NCBI GenBank assembly: GCA_964555355.1
Contig: CAZKRY010000012.1
Coordinates: forward strand, 62,001-126,000
Origin: CAIKBL01 sp964555355
GTDB taxonomy: Bacteria; Pseudomonadota; Gammaproteobacteria; Ga0077536
Reading direction: 5' to 3'
DNA length: 64,000 bases
Under the pieces are notes generated by a model. That model saw only the letters and a program-made list of their open reading frames with translations, searched no databases and was not told the DNA's origin. This document shows positions 34,224 to 42,060 of this stretch, one piece after another. Position 1 is the stretch's first letter; each line of letters starts with the position of its first letter. Position numbers and translations under genes: made by a program.

Positions 34224-35908
34224 CCTGTCGGCTTTCTGCGTAAGGTGTTAAAAACCGCGGCGGTAATCTGCGCGACGGTGGGTGCGCGCCAGCGTGCGCA
34301 GACATACCCATCCGGTCGCAAGAGATACACGGCTTGCGGGTGTGCGTCGTACAGCGCCGCGGCGCGGCCCGCAGAGTCGGTAAACCGGCTAGAAGACTGC
34401 GTAGCGAGTGCGATTTGAATCACGGTGAATGGAATTCGTTGTGCTTGTAGCGAGTTCTCGAGTTCTTGGTAAAACGATTGCGCGGAGATAGCGCGTGCAA
34501 ACGAGAGCAAGGTAAAGCCCGCGCCCAAACACTGCGAGAGATATCCTGCCCTACCGTCGATTTCAAGCGTGCACTCCAAAAGCGGCTCGCCCGCATGGGG
34601 ACCGCACTTGAATTCGTCTGTCTCGTCAATATCAGTTTCCGCGAGGCGCGGATAAACAATCGCCGTCGTTTGCCGCGGATTGATCAATGAACGCACGGCC
34701 GGATGTTTGGCAGCGAGGCTGAGCACGGCGGTGCGCATCAGGGCAAACGCCGGCGACGGCGGTGCCATAAACTCCGTACTTTTGGTCGCGGCTGCTAAGT
34801 TTTCATGCGCGGCATACACACGCTCCGTGCTGTAATCATCAAGCACTTCCGGCTCGGCAAATCCTTGGATGACCCCCGCCAAACGCCACGCGAGGTTATC
34901 GGCATCGTCAAATCCGGAATTGGCACCGCGAACGCCGAAGATGGGCAGGAGATGCGCGGCATCACCCGCGAACAACACTCGGCCGTGCACGTAGCGCTCC
35001 AAGGTCAATGCATTCGCTTTGTAGAGGCTGACCCACACCGGCGACCAGTCTTCGCGCTCGCCTAGCATCGATAAATGCGCTGCTATCCGTGGCAACACCT
35101 GCGCCGGTTGCACGGCGCTTTCCGCGTCTTCGTCGTCACGCAGTTGATAATCGATGCGCCAGATATCGTCCGGTTGTTTATGCATCAAAACCGTCGAGCC
35201 GGGATTAGACGGCGGGTCAAACCAGGCGAAGCGTTCCGTGGGCAATGTGCTCTTGAGCGCGATGTCGGCAATGACGTAGCGGCCTTCGTATGTCGTCCCT
35301 TGCAACCGTAGCCCAAGCAATTCACGTACGGCACTGCGCGCACCGTCACAAGCGATTATCCAATCAGCAGCGAGCGTGTAGTCGCCGACAGGCGTGGTGA
35401 GTGATAACACAACGCCGCTGTCTTGCGGCGCTATCGAGTGCACGCGATGTTGCCAACGGATATCAACGAGGCCCGTCGCGACGCACGCGTCGACCAAGAA
35501 CTGCTCGATATAAAACTGTTCGAGATTGATCATCGGCGGGAAACGTTGATCCGCATCCTGCGGCATCGCGAAACGTAAGACTTCCTCATCGCGATAAAAG
35601 CTGCGTCCACCGGTCCACGGTAACCCTTTACCGAGAAACGCGTCCGCCGCGCCTAAGCGCGCAAGTACTTCAAGACTGCGGCGCGAGATGCAGATGGCGC
35701 GGCTCCCGGTACAGACGCCATCATCGGCTTCTAGAACGACGACGCGAATACGGAACCGCGCGAGACCAAGCGCGGTGGCTAATCCGATCGGACCTCCGCC
35801 AACGACGACCACCGAGTGCCGTTGCAATTCTTGTCCATCGACAAGCGACGGCAGTATTGCGGCGTGACGCGTCGCCGAGAATGGATAATTAACGAACGGG
35901 CGCTGCAT
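34220..35908 (-). CDS. FAD-dependent aromatic hydroxylase (PHBH/MhpA class)
   Basis: 562 residues with the three group-A monooxygenase markers: VVVVGGGPIGLATALGLARF for FAD, the DG motif in IIACDGARSAVRELL, and GDAAHLLPIFGVRGANSGFDDADNLAWRLAG. A C-terminal thioredoxin-like domain (VYLLRPDGYVCARWRAP) is typical of the MhpA-type and phenol hydroxylases. It adds a hydroxyl to an aromatic ring with NAD(P)H. The start chosen is 7 bases after the cupin stop; an earlier ATG overlaps that gene. Confidence 0.88.
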   Translation of the reverse strand: MQRPFVNYPFSATRHAAILPSLVDGQELQRHSVVVVGGGPIGLATALGLARFRIRVVVLEADDGVCTGSRAICISRRSLEVLARLGAADAFLGKGLPWTGGRSFYRDEEVLRFAMPQDADQRFPPMINLEQFYIEQFLVDACVATGLVDIRWQHRVHSIAPQDSGVVLSLTTPVGDYTLAADWIIACDGARSAVRELLGLRLQGTTYEGRYVIADIALKSTLPTERFAWFDPPSNPGSTVLMHKQPDDIWRIDYQLRDDEDAESAVQPAQVLPRIAAHLSMLGEREDWSPVWVSLYKANALTLERYVHGRVLFAGDAAHLLPIFGVRGANSGFDDADNLAWRLAGVIQGFAEPEVLDDYSTERVYAAHENLAAATKSTEFMAPPSPAFALMRTAVLSLAAKHPAVRSLINPRQTTAIVYPRLAETDIDETDEFKCGPHAGEPLLECTLEIDGRAGYLSQCLGAGFTLLSFARAISAQSFYQELENSLQAQRIPFTVIQIALATQSSSRFTDSAGRAAALYDAHPQAVYLLRPDGYVCARWRAPTVAQITAAVFNTLRRKPTG

Positions 35909-35915
35909 TAGCGCA

Positions 35916-36296
35916 TCAAGAAAACTCGAAACCATCCGGTAAGGGCGCGAACAACAAGCGCACCGAGCCGCCGATGCAGCGCGTGCGATGGCCCTTTCCT
36001 TCGACATCCGCCGGCATGAATACTTGCCCGGCATGCCAGCGACGTTGTTGACCGTCGGTGGTTTCCACTTCGATGACCCCACTCAACACCACCACCAGTT
36101 GTCGGGCGGGCGCACGATGCCAGTCTTGATCCATGCCTTCCGGCAGTTCGACGAACTGCACCTTCGGCGAGGCGTAGGCTTTGGACAATCGCAGCGTGTG
36201 GCCGAACTCGTCTTGCCGCGAATCCGGAAAGTCGATTTCGACTTCTCTAAATTTTGAGTCGCCGTTAGCGAGCGTGTAAAAACTGGTGATTTTCAT
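35916..36296 (-). CDS. small cupin protein
   Basis: 126 residues with one cupin barrel: DWHRAPARQLVVVLSGVIEVETTDGQQRRWHAGQVFMPADVEGKGHRTR. Metal-binding histidines are partly retained (WHRAP, GHRT). It may be a small dioxygenase, isomerase or sensor in the pathway. It sits 3 bases after the flavin monooxygenase gene and before the FAD hydroxylase, within the catabolic operon. Confidence 0.82.
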   Translation of the reverse strand: MKITSFYTLANGDSKFREVEIDFPDSRQDEFGHTLRLSKAYASPKVQFVELPEGMDQDWHRAPARQLVVVLSGVIEVETTDGQQRRWHAGQVFMPADVEGKGHRTRCIGGSVRLLFAPLPDGFEFS

Positions 36297-36299
36297 CGT

Positions 36300-37412
36300 T
36301 TACTCCCTCAAGCCTGCCTGCCGCAGCAGCGGCATGACGCCATCGCGAAAGTTGGCGAGTCCGTCGTAATAATCGCACCACACGAGCGCGAGCCCATCAA
36401 TCCCAAGCGCCGAAAGGTGCGCCGCTTCATCGACAATCCGTTGCGGTGTCCCGACCAAAGGGTAACCGAAGTAGCCGGCTTTCAAATGGAACTTGAGGCG
36501 ATCATATTGCTCGGCGGAAAACATCTGCGACTCAATCCCTAGCGTGCGCAAACAATTCGCGACCGCGATATCGTCCCCGTGTTGCTCGGCGTAGTAGCGC
36601 AAGAAATCTTCCGCCTCTTGCTGGGTCTCGCCCTGCACCACATAGGCTATCGCCCAGACTTGCAGTTCGCGCCCAAATTCTTTGCGCGCCAGTTCCCGAT
36701 ATTCTTTGACGTGCTCGCGCGCAAGCGCTGGGTTTTCTTGATCAACCGTGACGAAAGCAATCTCGCAATGCTCCGCCGCAAAGCGGCGACCGCGCGGGGA
36801 ACCACCGGCATTGATGAGCGGCGGACGCGGGGCTTGCAGTGGGCGCGGGCGCGTCATACCACGCTTGATCTTGAAATTACGCCCTTCGTGATCGAAAGCT
36901 TCGTCACTTTGCCAAAAGCGCTTGACCAGCGTCACCCATTCATCGGCATAGTCGTAACGTGCATCGTGGTCGAGGAACTCGCCGCCGAACATTTCGATTT
37001 CTTCCTTGAACCAGCCGCAGACGATGTTGAGCGCGAACCTACCGCCCGTGATGTGATCGATGGTGGTGGCCTGTTTCGCGGCGAGCAACGGATGCACGGT
37101 GGTGACGTGCGACGTGGCGACGCAGGTTACACGTTCAGTCGCCTGCCCAACCCCAGCCGCCCAGGTGTAGGTTTCAAATGAATCGATATTAAATTCCGAG
37201 GGGCCGCCGAAACTGCGCCAACGCCCAACCGGGATCAAGATCTCAAAGCCAAGCCCATCCGCGGTGCGATGAATCGCGAGATTTTCCCGCCAATTAAGTG
37301 TGAGAGACTCCGGCGCTGTCGTCATCGTGCCGCCTCGGCTGACATTGGCCGAGAATACGCCTAGCTTCAATCGATTGGGACTCGTCAGGCACAGTGCGCT
37401 TGGAGTCGTCAC
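36300..37412 (-). CDS. LLM-class flavin monooxygenase
   Basis: 370 residues of the bacterial-luciferase-like class, alkanesulfonate monooxygenase/pyrimidine oxygenase group. Motifs: GFEILIPVGRWRSFGG, THPLLAAKQATTIDHITGGRFALNIVCGW, KGRNFKI-like HEGRNFKIKRGMTRPRPLQAPRPPLINAGGSPRGRRFAAEHC. It uses FMNH2 and O2. The GTG overlaps the upstream FAH stop (GTGA); a TTG 14 codons later, giving the usual MKLGVFSANVS beginning, is an attractive alternative start. A partner flavin reductase is not in the window. Confidence 0.85.
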   Translation of the reverse strand: MTTPSALCLTSPNRLKLGVFSANVSRGGTMTTAPESLTLNWRENLAIHRTADGLGFEILIPVGRWRSFGGPSEFNIDSFETYTWAAGVGQATERVTCVATSHVTTVHPLLAAKQATTIDHITGGRFALNIVCGWFKEEIEMFGGEFLDHDARYDYADEWVTLVKRFWQSDEAFDHEGRNFKIKRGMTRPRPLQAPRPPLINAGGSPRGRRFAAEHCEIAFVTVDQENPALAREHVKEYRELARKEFGRELQVWAIAYVVQGETQQEAEDFLRYYAEQHGDDIAVANCLRTLGIESQMFSAEQYDRLKFHLKAGYFGYPLVGTPQRIVDEAAHLSALGIDGLALVWCDYYDGLANFRDGVMPLLRQAGLRE

Positions 37413-38365
37413 AACGCGCGCACCCGGTTGCGTAACGTGCCGATGCGCTCAATCTGCGCGCATACCTCGTCACCGTCTTTGAGAAAGAATTTGTCGGGCT
37501 CGGCGCGGCCGATGGCGACGCCAGACGGTGTGCCGGTGGAAATAATGTCGCCAGGCTCAAGACCAATCTGCGACCAATAACTGACGAGTTTGGCCACCGA
37601 GAAAATCATGTCGGCGGTGCTCGCGTGTTGGCGTTCTTGACCGTTGACGGTGAGCGATAACGTGAGTTGTTGCGGATCAGGTATTTCATCCGCGGTGACG
37701 AGCCACGGCCCGAGCGGCGCGAAGGTCGGCAAATTTTTGGAAAGCACTAACCCGATCTGCGCTTCCATTTCCGCCATTTGAATGCGGCGTGCGCCAACAT
37801 CGTTACACACGGTGTAGCCTGCCACGTGTTCGAGTGCGTGGGCCTCGCCGACGTTATGCGCGAACTTACCGATCACCACCGCGAGTTCCACTTCGTAATC
37901 GACTGCTTCAATGCCGCGCGGGATATCGAGGGTGTCATCGTGCGCGCGCAGACTTGACGGGAACTTGGCGAATGCGGTGGGAAAGGTTGGGATTTCCACT
38001 TTGCGGCCGCGAGCGGCCCAAATCTGCTGGCCTTCCTTGACGTGATTGAGATAGTTGCGGCCGGTGGCGATGATTTTGCCTGGCCGTGGTACCGGCACCC
38101 CCACTTTAAGCGCAGCGCGTGCATGCCAATGGACGGAGTCACCTGCTGTTGCGCTGACGACTTCGCGAATCGCATTTAATCCTTCCGGCGTCAGCCAGGC
38201 ATGGGTGTGCGGCGCGCCTTCGAGCAGCTGCCAGTGCGCGGCGTAGCGGGTAGGCGACGTTTCCGCAAGTGCGCGCATCGCAGCCGTCACGTCCAACACA
38301 CGTTCATCGCTCGCATAACCAAGCCGGGACGGCCCGTGCGACGCGATAAAGGTCAGAAGACGCAT
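37409..38365 (-). CDS. fumarylacetoacetate hydrolase-family protein
   Basis: 318 residues. An N-terminal cap (about 1-75) precedes the FAH fold: PGKIIATGRNYLNHVKE, then VDYEVELAVVIGK with metal-binding Glu residues, CNDVGARRIQ, and the end LEPGDIISTGTPSGVAIGR. It would cleave C-C bonds in, or decarboxylate/hydrate, a ring-fission product of aromatic breakdown. It lies 6 bases after the cupin gene and overlaps the LLM gene. Confidence 0.88.
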   Translation of the reverse strand: MRLLTFIASHGPSRLGYASDERVLDVTAAMRALAETSPTRYAAHWQLLEGAPHTHAWLTPEGLNAIREVVSATAGDSVHWHARAALKVGVPVPRPGKIIATGRNYLNHVKEGQQIWAARGRKVEIPTFPTAFAKFPSSLRAHDDTLDIPRGIEAVDYEVELAVVIGKFAHNVGEAHALEHVAGYTVCNDVGARRIQMAEMEAQIGLVLSKNLPTFAPLGPWLVTADEIPDPQQLTLSLTVNGQERQHASTADMIFSVAKLVSYWSQIGLEPGDIISTGTPSGVAIGRAEPDKFFLKDGDEVCAQIERIGTLRNRVRAL

Positions 38366-38371
38366 GCGGCG

Positions 38372-39244
38372 TTACACCAATTCAAACGGCACCGGCTGGC
38401 CGGCAGGGTCCCAGCCGATGAGTAAAACTTCAGTTTCCGCGCGCGCGTTGAATGCAGCCGCGGGTGCGCCATGCGGCAGCATGAAGTAGGACAGCGCATC
38501 AAATAACTTGCCGTCGAACTCTACTTCCCCGCTTAATAGGAAAACCGCGCGATGTCCCCGCGGATGCGTCAGCGATAAACTCGCACCTGCTGCGATTTGC
38601 ACCACTTTGAGATTAGGTCCACTTTCAAAAAAATAGCCGAGGTGCTTTTGTTGAATGCCCGCGAGTTTCGCATGCGGCTGCCACGGGTAAGCATGACCGT
38701 GCATCACGACATAATCGGCGAGCCGCGACTTGGGATATTCAATCCGCTGACCGGTGACTTTTTCCAGAATCGCTTCATATGCATCGCGCTTACGACCATC
38801 CGGGAAGGTATAGACGCCTTCTTCAAACTTGCCGCTCGCCGCGAGCGCGCGCTGCGCATCGACCACTTCTTCTGGTTCCGGATAGGGAATACCGGAAGGG
38901 CCCTCGAATTGAATATCGACGAAGTGCAGTTGTTCGCCTGCCTCGCTCACCGGCTTGACCGGGCCGTAATACGCACCTTCCGGAATGTATAAACAATCGC
39001 CGACACCATAGACATCGTGGCCGTATTTCATCTTGCCGCCCACCACGTAGCGCACCTGTTGAAAGGTGTGGCGATGCCGTGGCGAGTGGTAATAGGGATC
39101 GGCATAAAGGCTACCGATCCGCGCAGCGATGCGCTGCGACTTATCGAAAAACCCTTGATAGCGCTGGTTGTACCCCGGACGCACCCCGATATCGACCCAC
39201 GGCAGATCCGCTTCGCGCACGCCTACCCCACTGCTGAGATTCAT
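38372..39244 (-). CDS. bicupin protein heading the catabolic operon
   Basis: 290 residues. Two cupin-like barrels: near residues 55-110 (YHSPRHRHTFQQVRYVVGGKMKYG, with His ligands) and 205-275 (KVVQIAAGASLSLTHPRGHRAVFLLSGEVEFDG). The layout recalls gentisate-type dioxygenases, but no specific match is recognised. It is the first gene of the run, so its start marks the promoter side. It may be a ring-cleaving dioxygenase or isomerase. Confidence 0.75.
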   Translation of the reverse strand: MNLSSGVGVREADLPWVDIGVRPGYNQRYQGFFDKSQRIAARIGSLYADPYYHSPRHRHTFQQVRYVVGGKMKYGHDVYGVGDCLYIPEGAYYGPVKPVSEAGEQLHFVDIQFEGPSGIPYPEPEEVVDAQRALAASGKFEEGVYTFPDGRKRDAYEAILEKVTGQRIEYPKSRLADYVVMHGHAYPWQPHAKLAGIQQKHLGYFFESGPNLKVVQIAAGASLSLTHPRGHRAVFLLSGEVEFDGKLFDALSYFMLPHGAPAAAFNARAETEVLLIGWDPAGQPVPFELV

Positions 39245-39534
39245 AGAAGGCTCATAAGTATTCGATGAAGGATGGATTGCATTATGTGGGGGGCGGGCTG
39301 TCAAGCTTCCGCCGGGAGCGATTCGCTAGCGGAAAATGTAGGGGGCAAAATGGCGGTGTCGCGCGATAGCACGCGAAGGTGGTGTTGATGACTCTAAGTG
39401 CTGCGTAGCGAGCGCGGCATTGGATGTCGAACGTTGGGAGAAAAACCAGGTCGGCAATGACACCGGCGTATAGTTCATAGGTATTGTCGAAAAACGAATT
39501 GCGGGCCGCTCCTGAAGAAATTGTATTTCTTAGC
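39245..39534. other. intergenic stretch before vapBC
   Basis: No supported gene. One 86-codon frame on the minus strand (39282-39542) starts with no ribosome-binding site and has no domain-like pattern. This stretch should contain the promoter of the minus-strand catabolic operon. Confidence 0.4.
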
Positions 39535-39555
39535 ATGGTCAAATAGTATGACCAT
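39535..39555. promoter_or_regulatory. candidate VapB operator
   Basis: ATGGTCA and TGACCAT are a perfect 7-base inverted repeat with a 7-base spacer, ending 32 bases before the antitoxin start. This is where VapB-VapC complexes usually bind to repress their own transcription. The role is inferred. Confidence 0.5.
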
Positions 39556-39587
39556 ACCTATTTCTATTTAGCTAGGCACGTGGCCCA

Positions 39588-39815
39588 ATGTCTAAATTCA
39601 ATATCGCCGAAGCCAAGGCAAAATTCTCGGAACTGGTAAAAAAGGCCATGCTCGGGGAGGAAGTCATTATTGCCAAGGACAATAAGCCCGTCCTTCAGCT
39701 CATCGCGCTCGATAAACCGAAAGAAGCGCGAAAGCCGGGCTCAGGTAAAGGGCAGATTCTCTATATGGCGCCGGACTTCGACCTCACGCCAGAGTCCTTT
39801 AAGGACTACGTATAG
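39588..39815 (+). CDS. vapB: VapB/Phd-type antitoxin
   Basis: 75 residues: an N-terminal Phd/YefM DNA-binding part (MSKFNIAEAKAKFSELVKKAMLGEEVIIAKDNKPVLQLI), then a flexible acidic tail (APDFDLTPESFKDYV) that would neutralise the toxin. The stop overlaps the toxin's GTG by one base. An upstream palindrome fits autoregulation. A clear type II pair with the next gene. Confidence 0.9.
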   Translation: MSKFNIAEAKAKFSELVKKAMLGEEVIIAKDNKPVLQLIALDKPKEARKPGSGKGQILYMAPDFDLTPESFKDYV

Positions 39816-40201
39816 TGCGGGTCTTGATCGATACGCATGTTTTTTTGTGGTGGGTGGAAGGCGATCGGGCATTGCCCGCCAAAGCCCGAAAAGTCCTGAC
39901 CGATCCGGACAACGAGTGTTTGATTAGCCTCGCCAGTGCGTGGGAAATGTCGTTCAAAGCGAGTTTGGGCAAACTAAAGCTCGCACTCCCTGTGCGTCGT
40001 TACGTCGATGAGCACGTGATAGTTAACGGATTTCGCTACTTGGAAATCGGGATGTCGCACATCGGTCGAATCGAAACACTCCCTCCGCACCATGGCGATC
40101 CGTTCGATCGCCTGCTGATTGCGCAGGCACTAGAAGAGAAGGTGCCCGTGATCACCGCAGATCCTGTATTTCGCAAATACGGCGTGAAGCGGATCTGGTA
40201 A
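39815..40201 (+). CDS. vapC: VapC-type PIN-domain toxin
   Basis: 128 residues with a complete PIN active site: Asp6 (LIDTH), Glu44 (SAWEMSFK), Asp95 and Asp98 (HHGDPFDRLL), and Asp116 (ITADPVF). It is a Mg-dependent RNase, usually cutting tRNA or rRNA. GTG start, coupled to vapB. Looks intact and functional. Confidence 0.92.
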   Translation: MRVLIDTHVFLWWVEGDRALPAKARKVLTDPDNECLISLASAWEMSFKASLGKLKLALPVRRYVDEHVIVNGFRYLEIGMSHIGRIETLPPHHGDPFDRLLIAQALEEKVPVITADPVFRKYGVKRIW

Positions 40202-40360
40202 TTGAGAGTGAACCTGGCAAAGTGGGGCAAATTTGGGACAGAGTAAACAAGGGCTGCCATCGCCTGCACTGTGATCTACGTTCCGTCTCCCGCTAAATTC
40301 TTAGTCGAGTTGTGATTCAGCGTGAAGTGGCGCTGCGCTTAGGAAGGTGCCGAACGCTAA

Positions 40361-40811
40361 TCACTCCTTACGGGTCACCCGCTCCGCATCCTGACTGGCC
40401 GCGGCGCCGCGAATTGCTTCAACGTCGGCAATATCCTGAGGGCGTCCGGCGGCTAGCTTTAAGGCCGGTGTTCACGTCAATGACTGCTTCAATCTTGCGT
40501 TCCCATGCACTATCAAAATCAATACCAGGAATATCCGGCAGAATATCCAAACTGCGCGGCGCGCGCCCAAAACGGAAGAAGCTACCCGGCTGCGCGAAAT
40601 CCTCCGGCCGATATCCTTCGAGTGCCGCTCCGAACGCGGCAAGCGCGGCATAAATGGCCCGCGCATTGACCGGATCGGCCTTGATAAACAGGTCTAGGTC
40701 TTTGGTAAAGCGTGGCTGCGCATGAAAGACCACCGCATAACCACCCACAATGAGGTACCTAACGCCATGGGCATGGAAGGCGGACAAAAGGTCTTTGTAA
40801 TCTTGGTACAT
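40361..40811 (-). pseudogene. frameshifted MNT-like nucleotidyltransferase
   Basis: The N-terminal two thirds are intact: VRYLIVGGYAVVFHAQPRFTKDLDLFIKAD shows the GG and DLD of the polymerase-beta-like fold. After IDVNTGLKA the frame runs into SRRTPSGYCRR and stops at 40419. In the next frame the expected C-terminus resumes as KLAAGRPQDIADVEAIRGAA and ends at a TGA at 40361. Relatives have a stretch of about ten residues between these parts, so a small out-of-frame deletion is likely, at about 40452-40458. The product is probably inactive. Confidence 0.8.
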
Positions 40812-40965
40812 CCGGCTCCAGCTCCCATCTTTTAAGGGTGTAGGCCGCTTCTATCAATTCCTCAACGGCGTCCAATCGTTCATGAGCCTGCCGACTTTGC
40901 CAATACCGATATTCGTCGGCTTTCATTTCGTCGAGCGTTGAATATCTGCGAATAATCTTATCCAT
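40759..40965 (-). CDS. small partner protein of the nucleotidyltransferase (antitoxin-like)
   Basis: 68 residues, MDKIIRRYSTLDEMKADEYRYW...ending RLQRPFVRLPCPWR. This conserved small protein is regularly found just upstream of the GGYAV-type nucleotidyltransferase, overlapping it, as here (53 bases). The pair behaves like a two-gene toxin-antitoxin locus, but the roles are not proven. The longer frame from 41145 lacks support. It seems intact although its partner is broken. Confidence 0.75.
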   Translation of the reverse strand: MDKIIRRYSTLDEMKADEYRYWQSRQAHERLDAVEELIEAAYTLKRWELEPDVPRLQRPFVRLPCPWR

Positions 40966-41101
40966 GCGTTTATTTGTAGCTGGTTTAGGGTAACTGATCA
41001 AACGAAGTGTGAAAGGGTGTGAGGGTAGAGATCCAATCAATCCCCCGCGCGCTCTTTTTGTGTTCCGAAAGACAAATCTGGCACCACTTCTCGTTCCAAT
41101 G

Positions 41102-41449
41102 CTAGGTTTCGATATTCCCTTGCACGTTGCGGACGTCCTTCCCATAAACCTGCACTGTTTTACCCGAGACCTGCGCCGCGAGTAGCGCTGCGTACATTTG
41201 TTTGGTTTCTTCGCCTACCACATTGAACGCGAAATGGTGGCTTGGATGCACGTGACAGGCGGGAAAGCCGGTTGGCGTGGTTTGCATGCGAATATAGGTG
41301 GCGGTGCTCGTGGTGTATTTAAGTATCTCGGCAATCGTACTGGTTACCGCGCCGGCTGCTTGCGCGGTGGTGACGACCAGGGATGTTGCGGCACAGAGCA
41401 AGATCTTTGCCGCTATCTTCTGTTGCTTGGGCTTTTTTAGATTTGACAT
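41102..41449 (-). CDS. small exported protein of unknown function
   Basis: 115 residues with a signal peptide (MSNLKKPKQQKIAAKILLCAATSLVVTTAQA). The mature domain has FPACHVHPSHHFAFNVVGEETKQMYAALLAAQVSGKTVQVYGKDV, a pattern I have seen in small periplasmic proteins whose C-terminus normally continues with CN-YSGIE-type residues; here it ends RNVQGNIET, with no second Cys, so it may be slightly shortened. GC content is lower than in neighbours, consistent with acquisition. Confidence 0.65.
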   Translation of the reverse strand: MSNLKKPKQQKIAAKILLCAATSLVVTTAQAAGAVTSTIAEILKYTTSTATYIRMQTTPTGFPACHVHPSHHFAFNVVGEETKQMYAALLAAQVSGKTVQVYGKDVRNVQGNIET

Positions 41450-41657
41450 ATGACACCTGTTTGGCGAATTAGTGTTTGTCGCCTATCTACGTTTAAGTCT
41501 TACGCACGTTTACTAAGTGAATCTCGCTTGGCTTAATCGTCTCTCTCTGATGGCAACTGAGCGCGATACGGTTTTCGATCATTTCCCGAATGCGCTTCAT
41601 GTATTCCAAGAATCAAAATTGACACTATTCCTTTCACGTTTTCGTAGTAGTTGGATT

Positions 41658-41682
41658 GTTGGGCTTCCTTTGTCAGCCCAAC
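41658..41682. repeat. GTTGGG-type short palindromic repeat, copy B2
   Basis: GTTGGGCT/AGCCCAAC, an 8-base stem with a 9-base loop, followed by CTACG. Copy B3 128 bases away has the same TTCCTT-GTC loop. Confidence 0.8.
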
Positions 41683-41785
41683 CTACGCTTGTTTCTTCCG
41701 TCGTCACTTTTTATGCTTACGAATTAGGTCAAAATAAATCTGTGTCAATTTATCTTGCGCTTTCGTCTCTTATGTTCGTTACGTT

Positions 41786-41810
41786 GTTAGGCTTCCTTCG
41801 TCAGCCCAAC
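41786..41810. repeat. GTTGGG-type short palindromic repeat, copy B3
   Basis: GTTAGGCT/AGCCCAAC with one mismatch and the same loop and CTACG flank as copy B2, in the same orientation. Confidence 0.75.
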
Positions 41811-41871
41811 CTACGATTGCTCGTAATTTCGTAGAGATCGCTCAGACTCTGATCCCAATTATTTTTGCCAA

Positions 41872-42060
41872 TTACTTTTTTGTCTGCTCTTCATTTAGCG
41901 GCTCCAAGCTTTTTGGCACCCAACCATTGCACTCAGGTATCCAAGAAAAAATGCAGTTCCTCAAGTAAAGAGTTAGGCAGGTTAAAGCTACTATGACGAG
42001 CATCAGGATCGGCATAAGCTTCTTGCCCTTATCAGATTGAGGTCCTGGTATAAAAACCAT
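41872..42060 (-). CDS. candidate immunity protein next to the Rhs tip
   Basis: 62 residues: a short N-terminal tail, one membrane segment (LMPILMLVIVALTCLTLYL) and a small C-terminal domain with Cys residues. The ATG follows the Rhs stop codon with no gap (TAG-ATG). Position immediately after an Rhs C-terminal tip is where the cognate immunity gene is expected. A single-pass membrane immunity protein would suit a toxin that acts on membranes. No family recognised; AT-rich base use. Confidence 0.5.
   Translation of the reverse strand: MVFIPGPQSDKGKKLMPILMLVIVALTCLTLYLRNCIFSWIPECNGWVPKSLEPLNEEQTKK

Larger units (their letters stand above)
41450..41871. other. non-coding stretch with two palindromic repeats
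   Basis: About 420 bases, AT-richer than the genome around it. The only structured elements are two GTTGGG-type repeats (41658-41682 and 41786-41810). A 105-codon plus-strand frame here reads through both repeats, lacks a ribosome-binding site and is not believed. Confidence 0.5.

Noticed and set aside
39282..39542. 86-codon frame on the minus strand before vapBC
   Set aside because: No ribosome-binding site, no domain-like pattern, and it overlaps the vapB operator region.
41517..41834. 105-codon plus-strand frame
   Set aside because: Runs through two palindromic repeats and has no ribosome-binding site.
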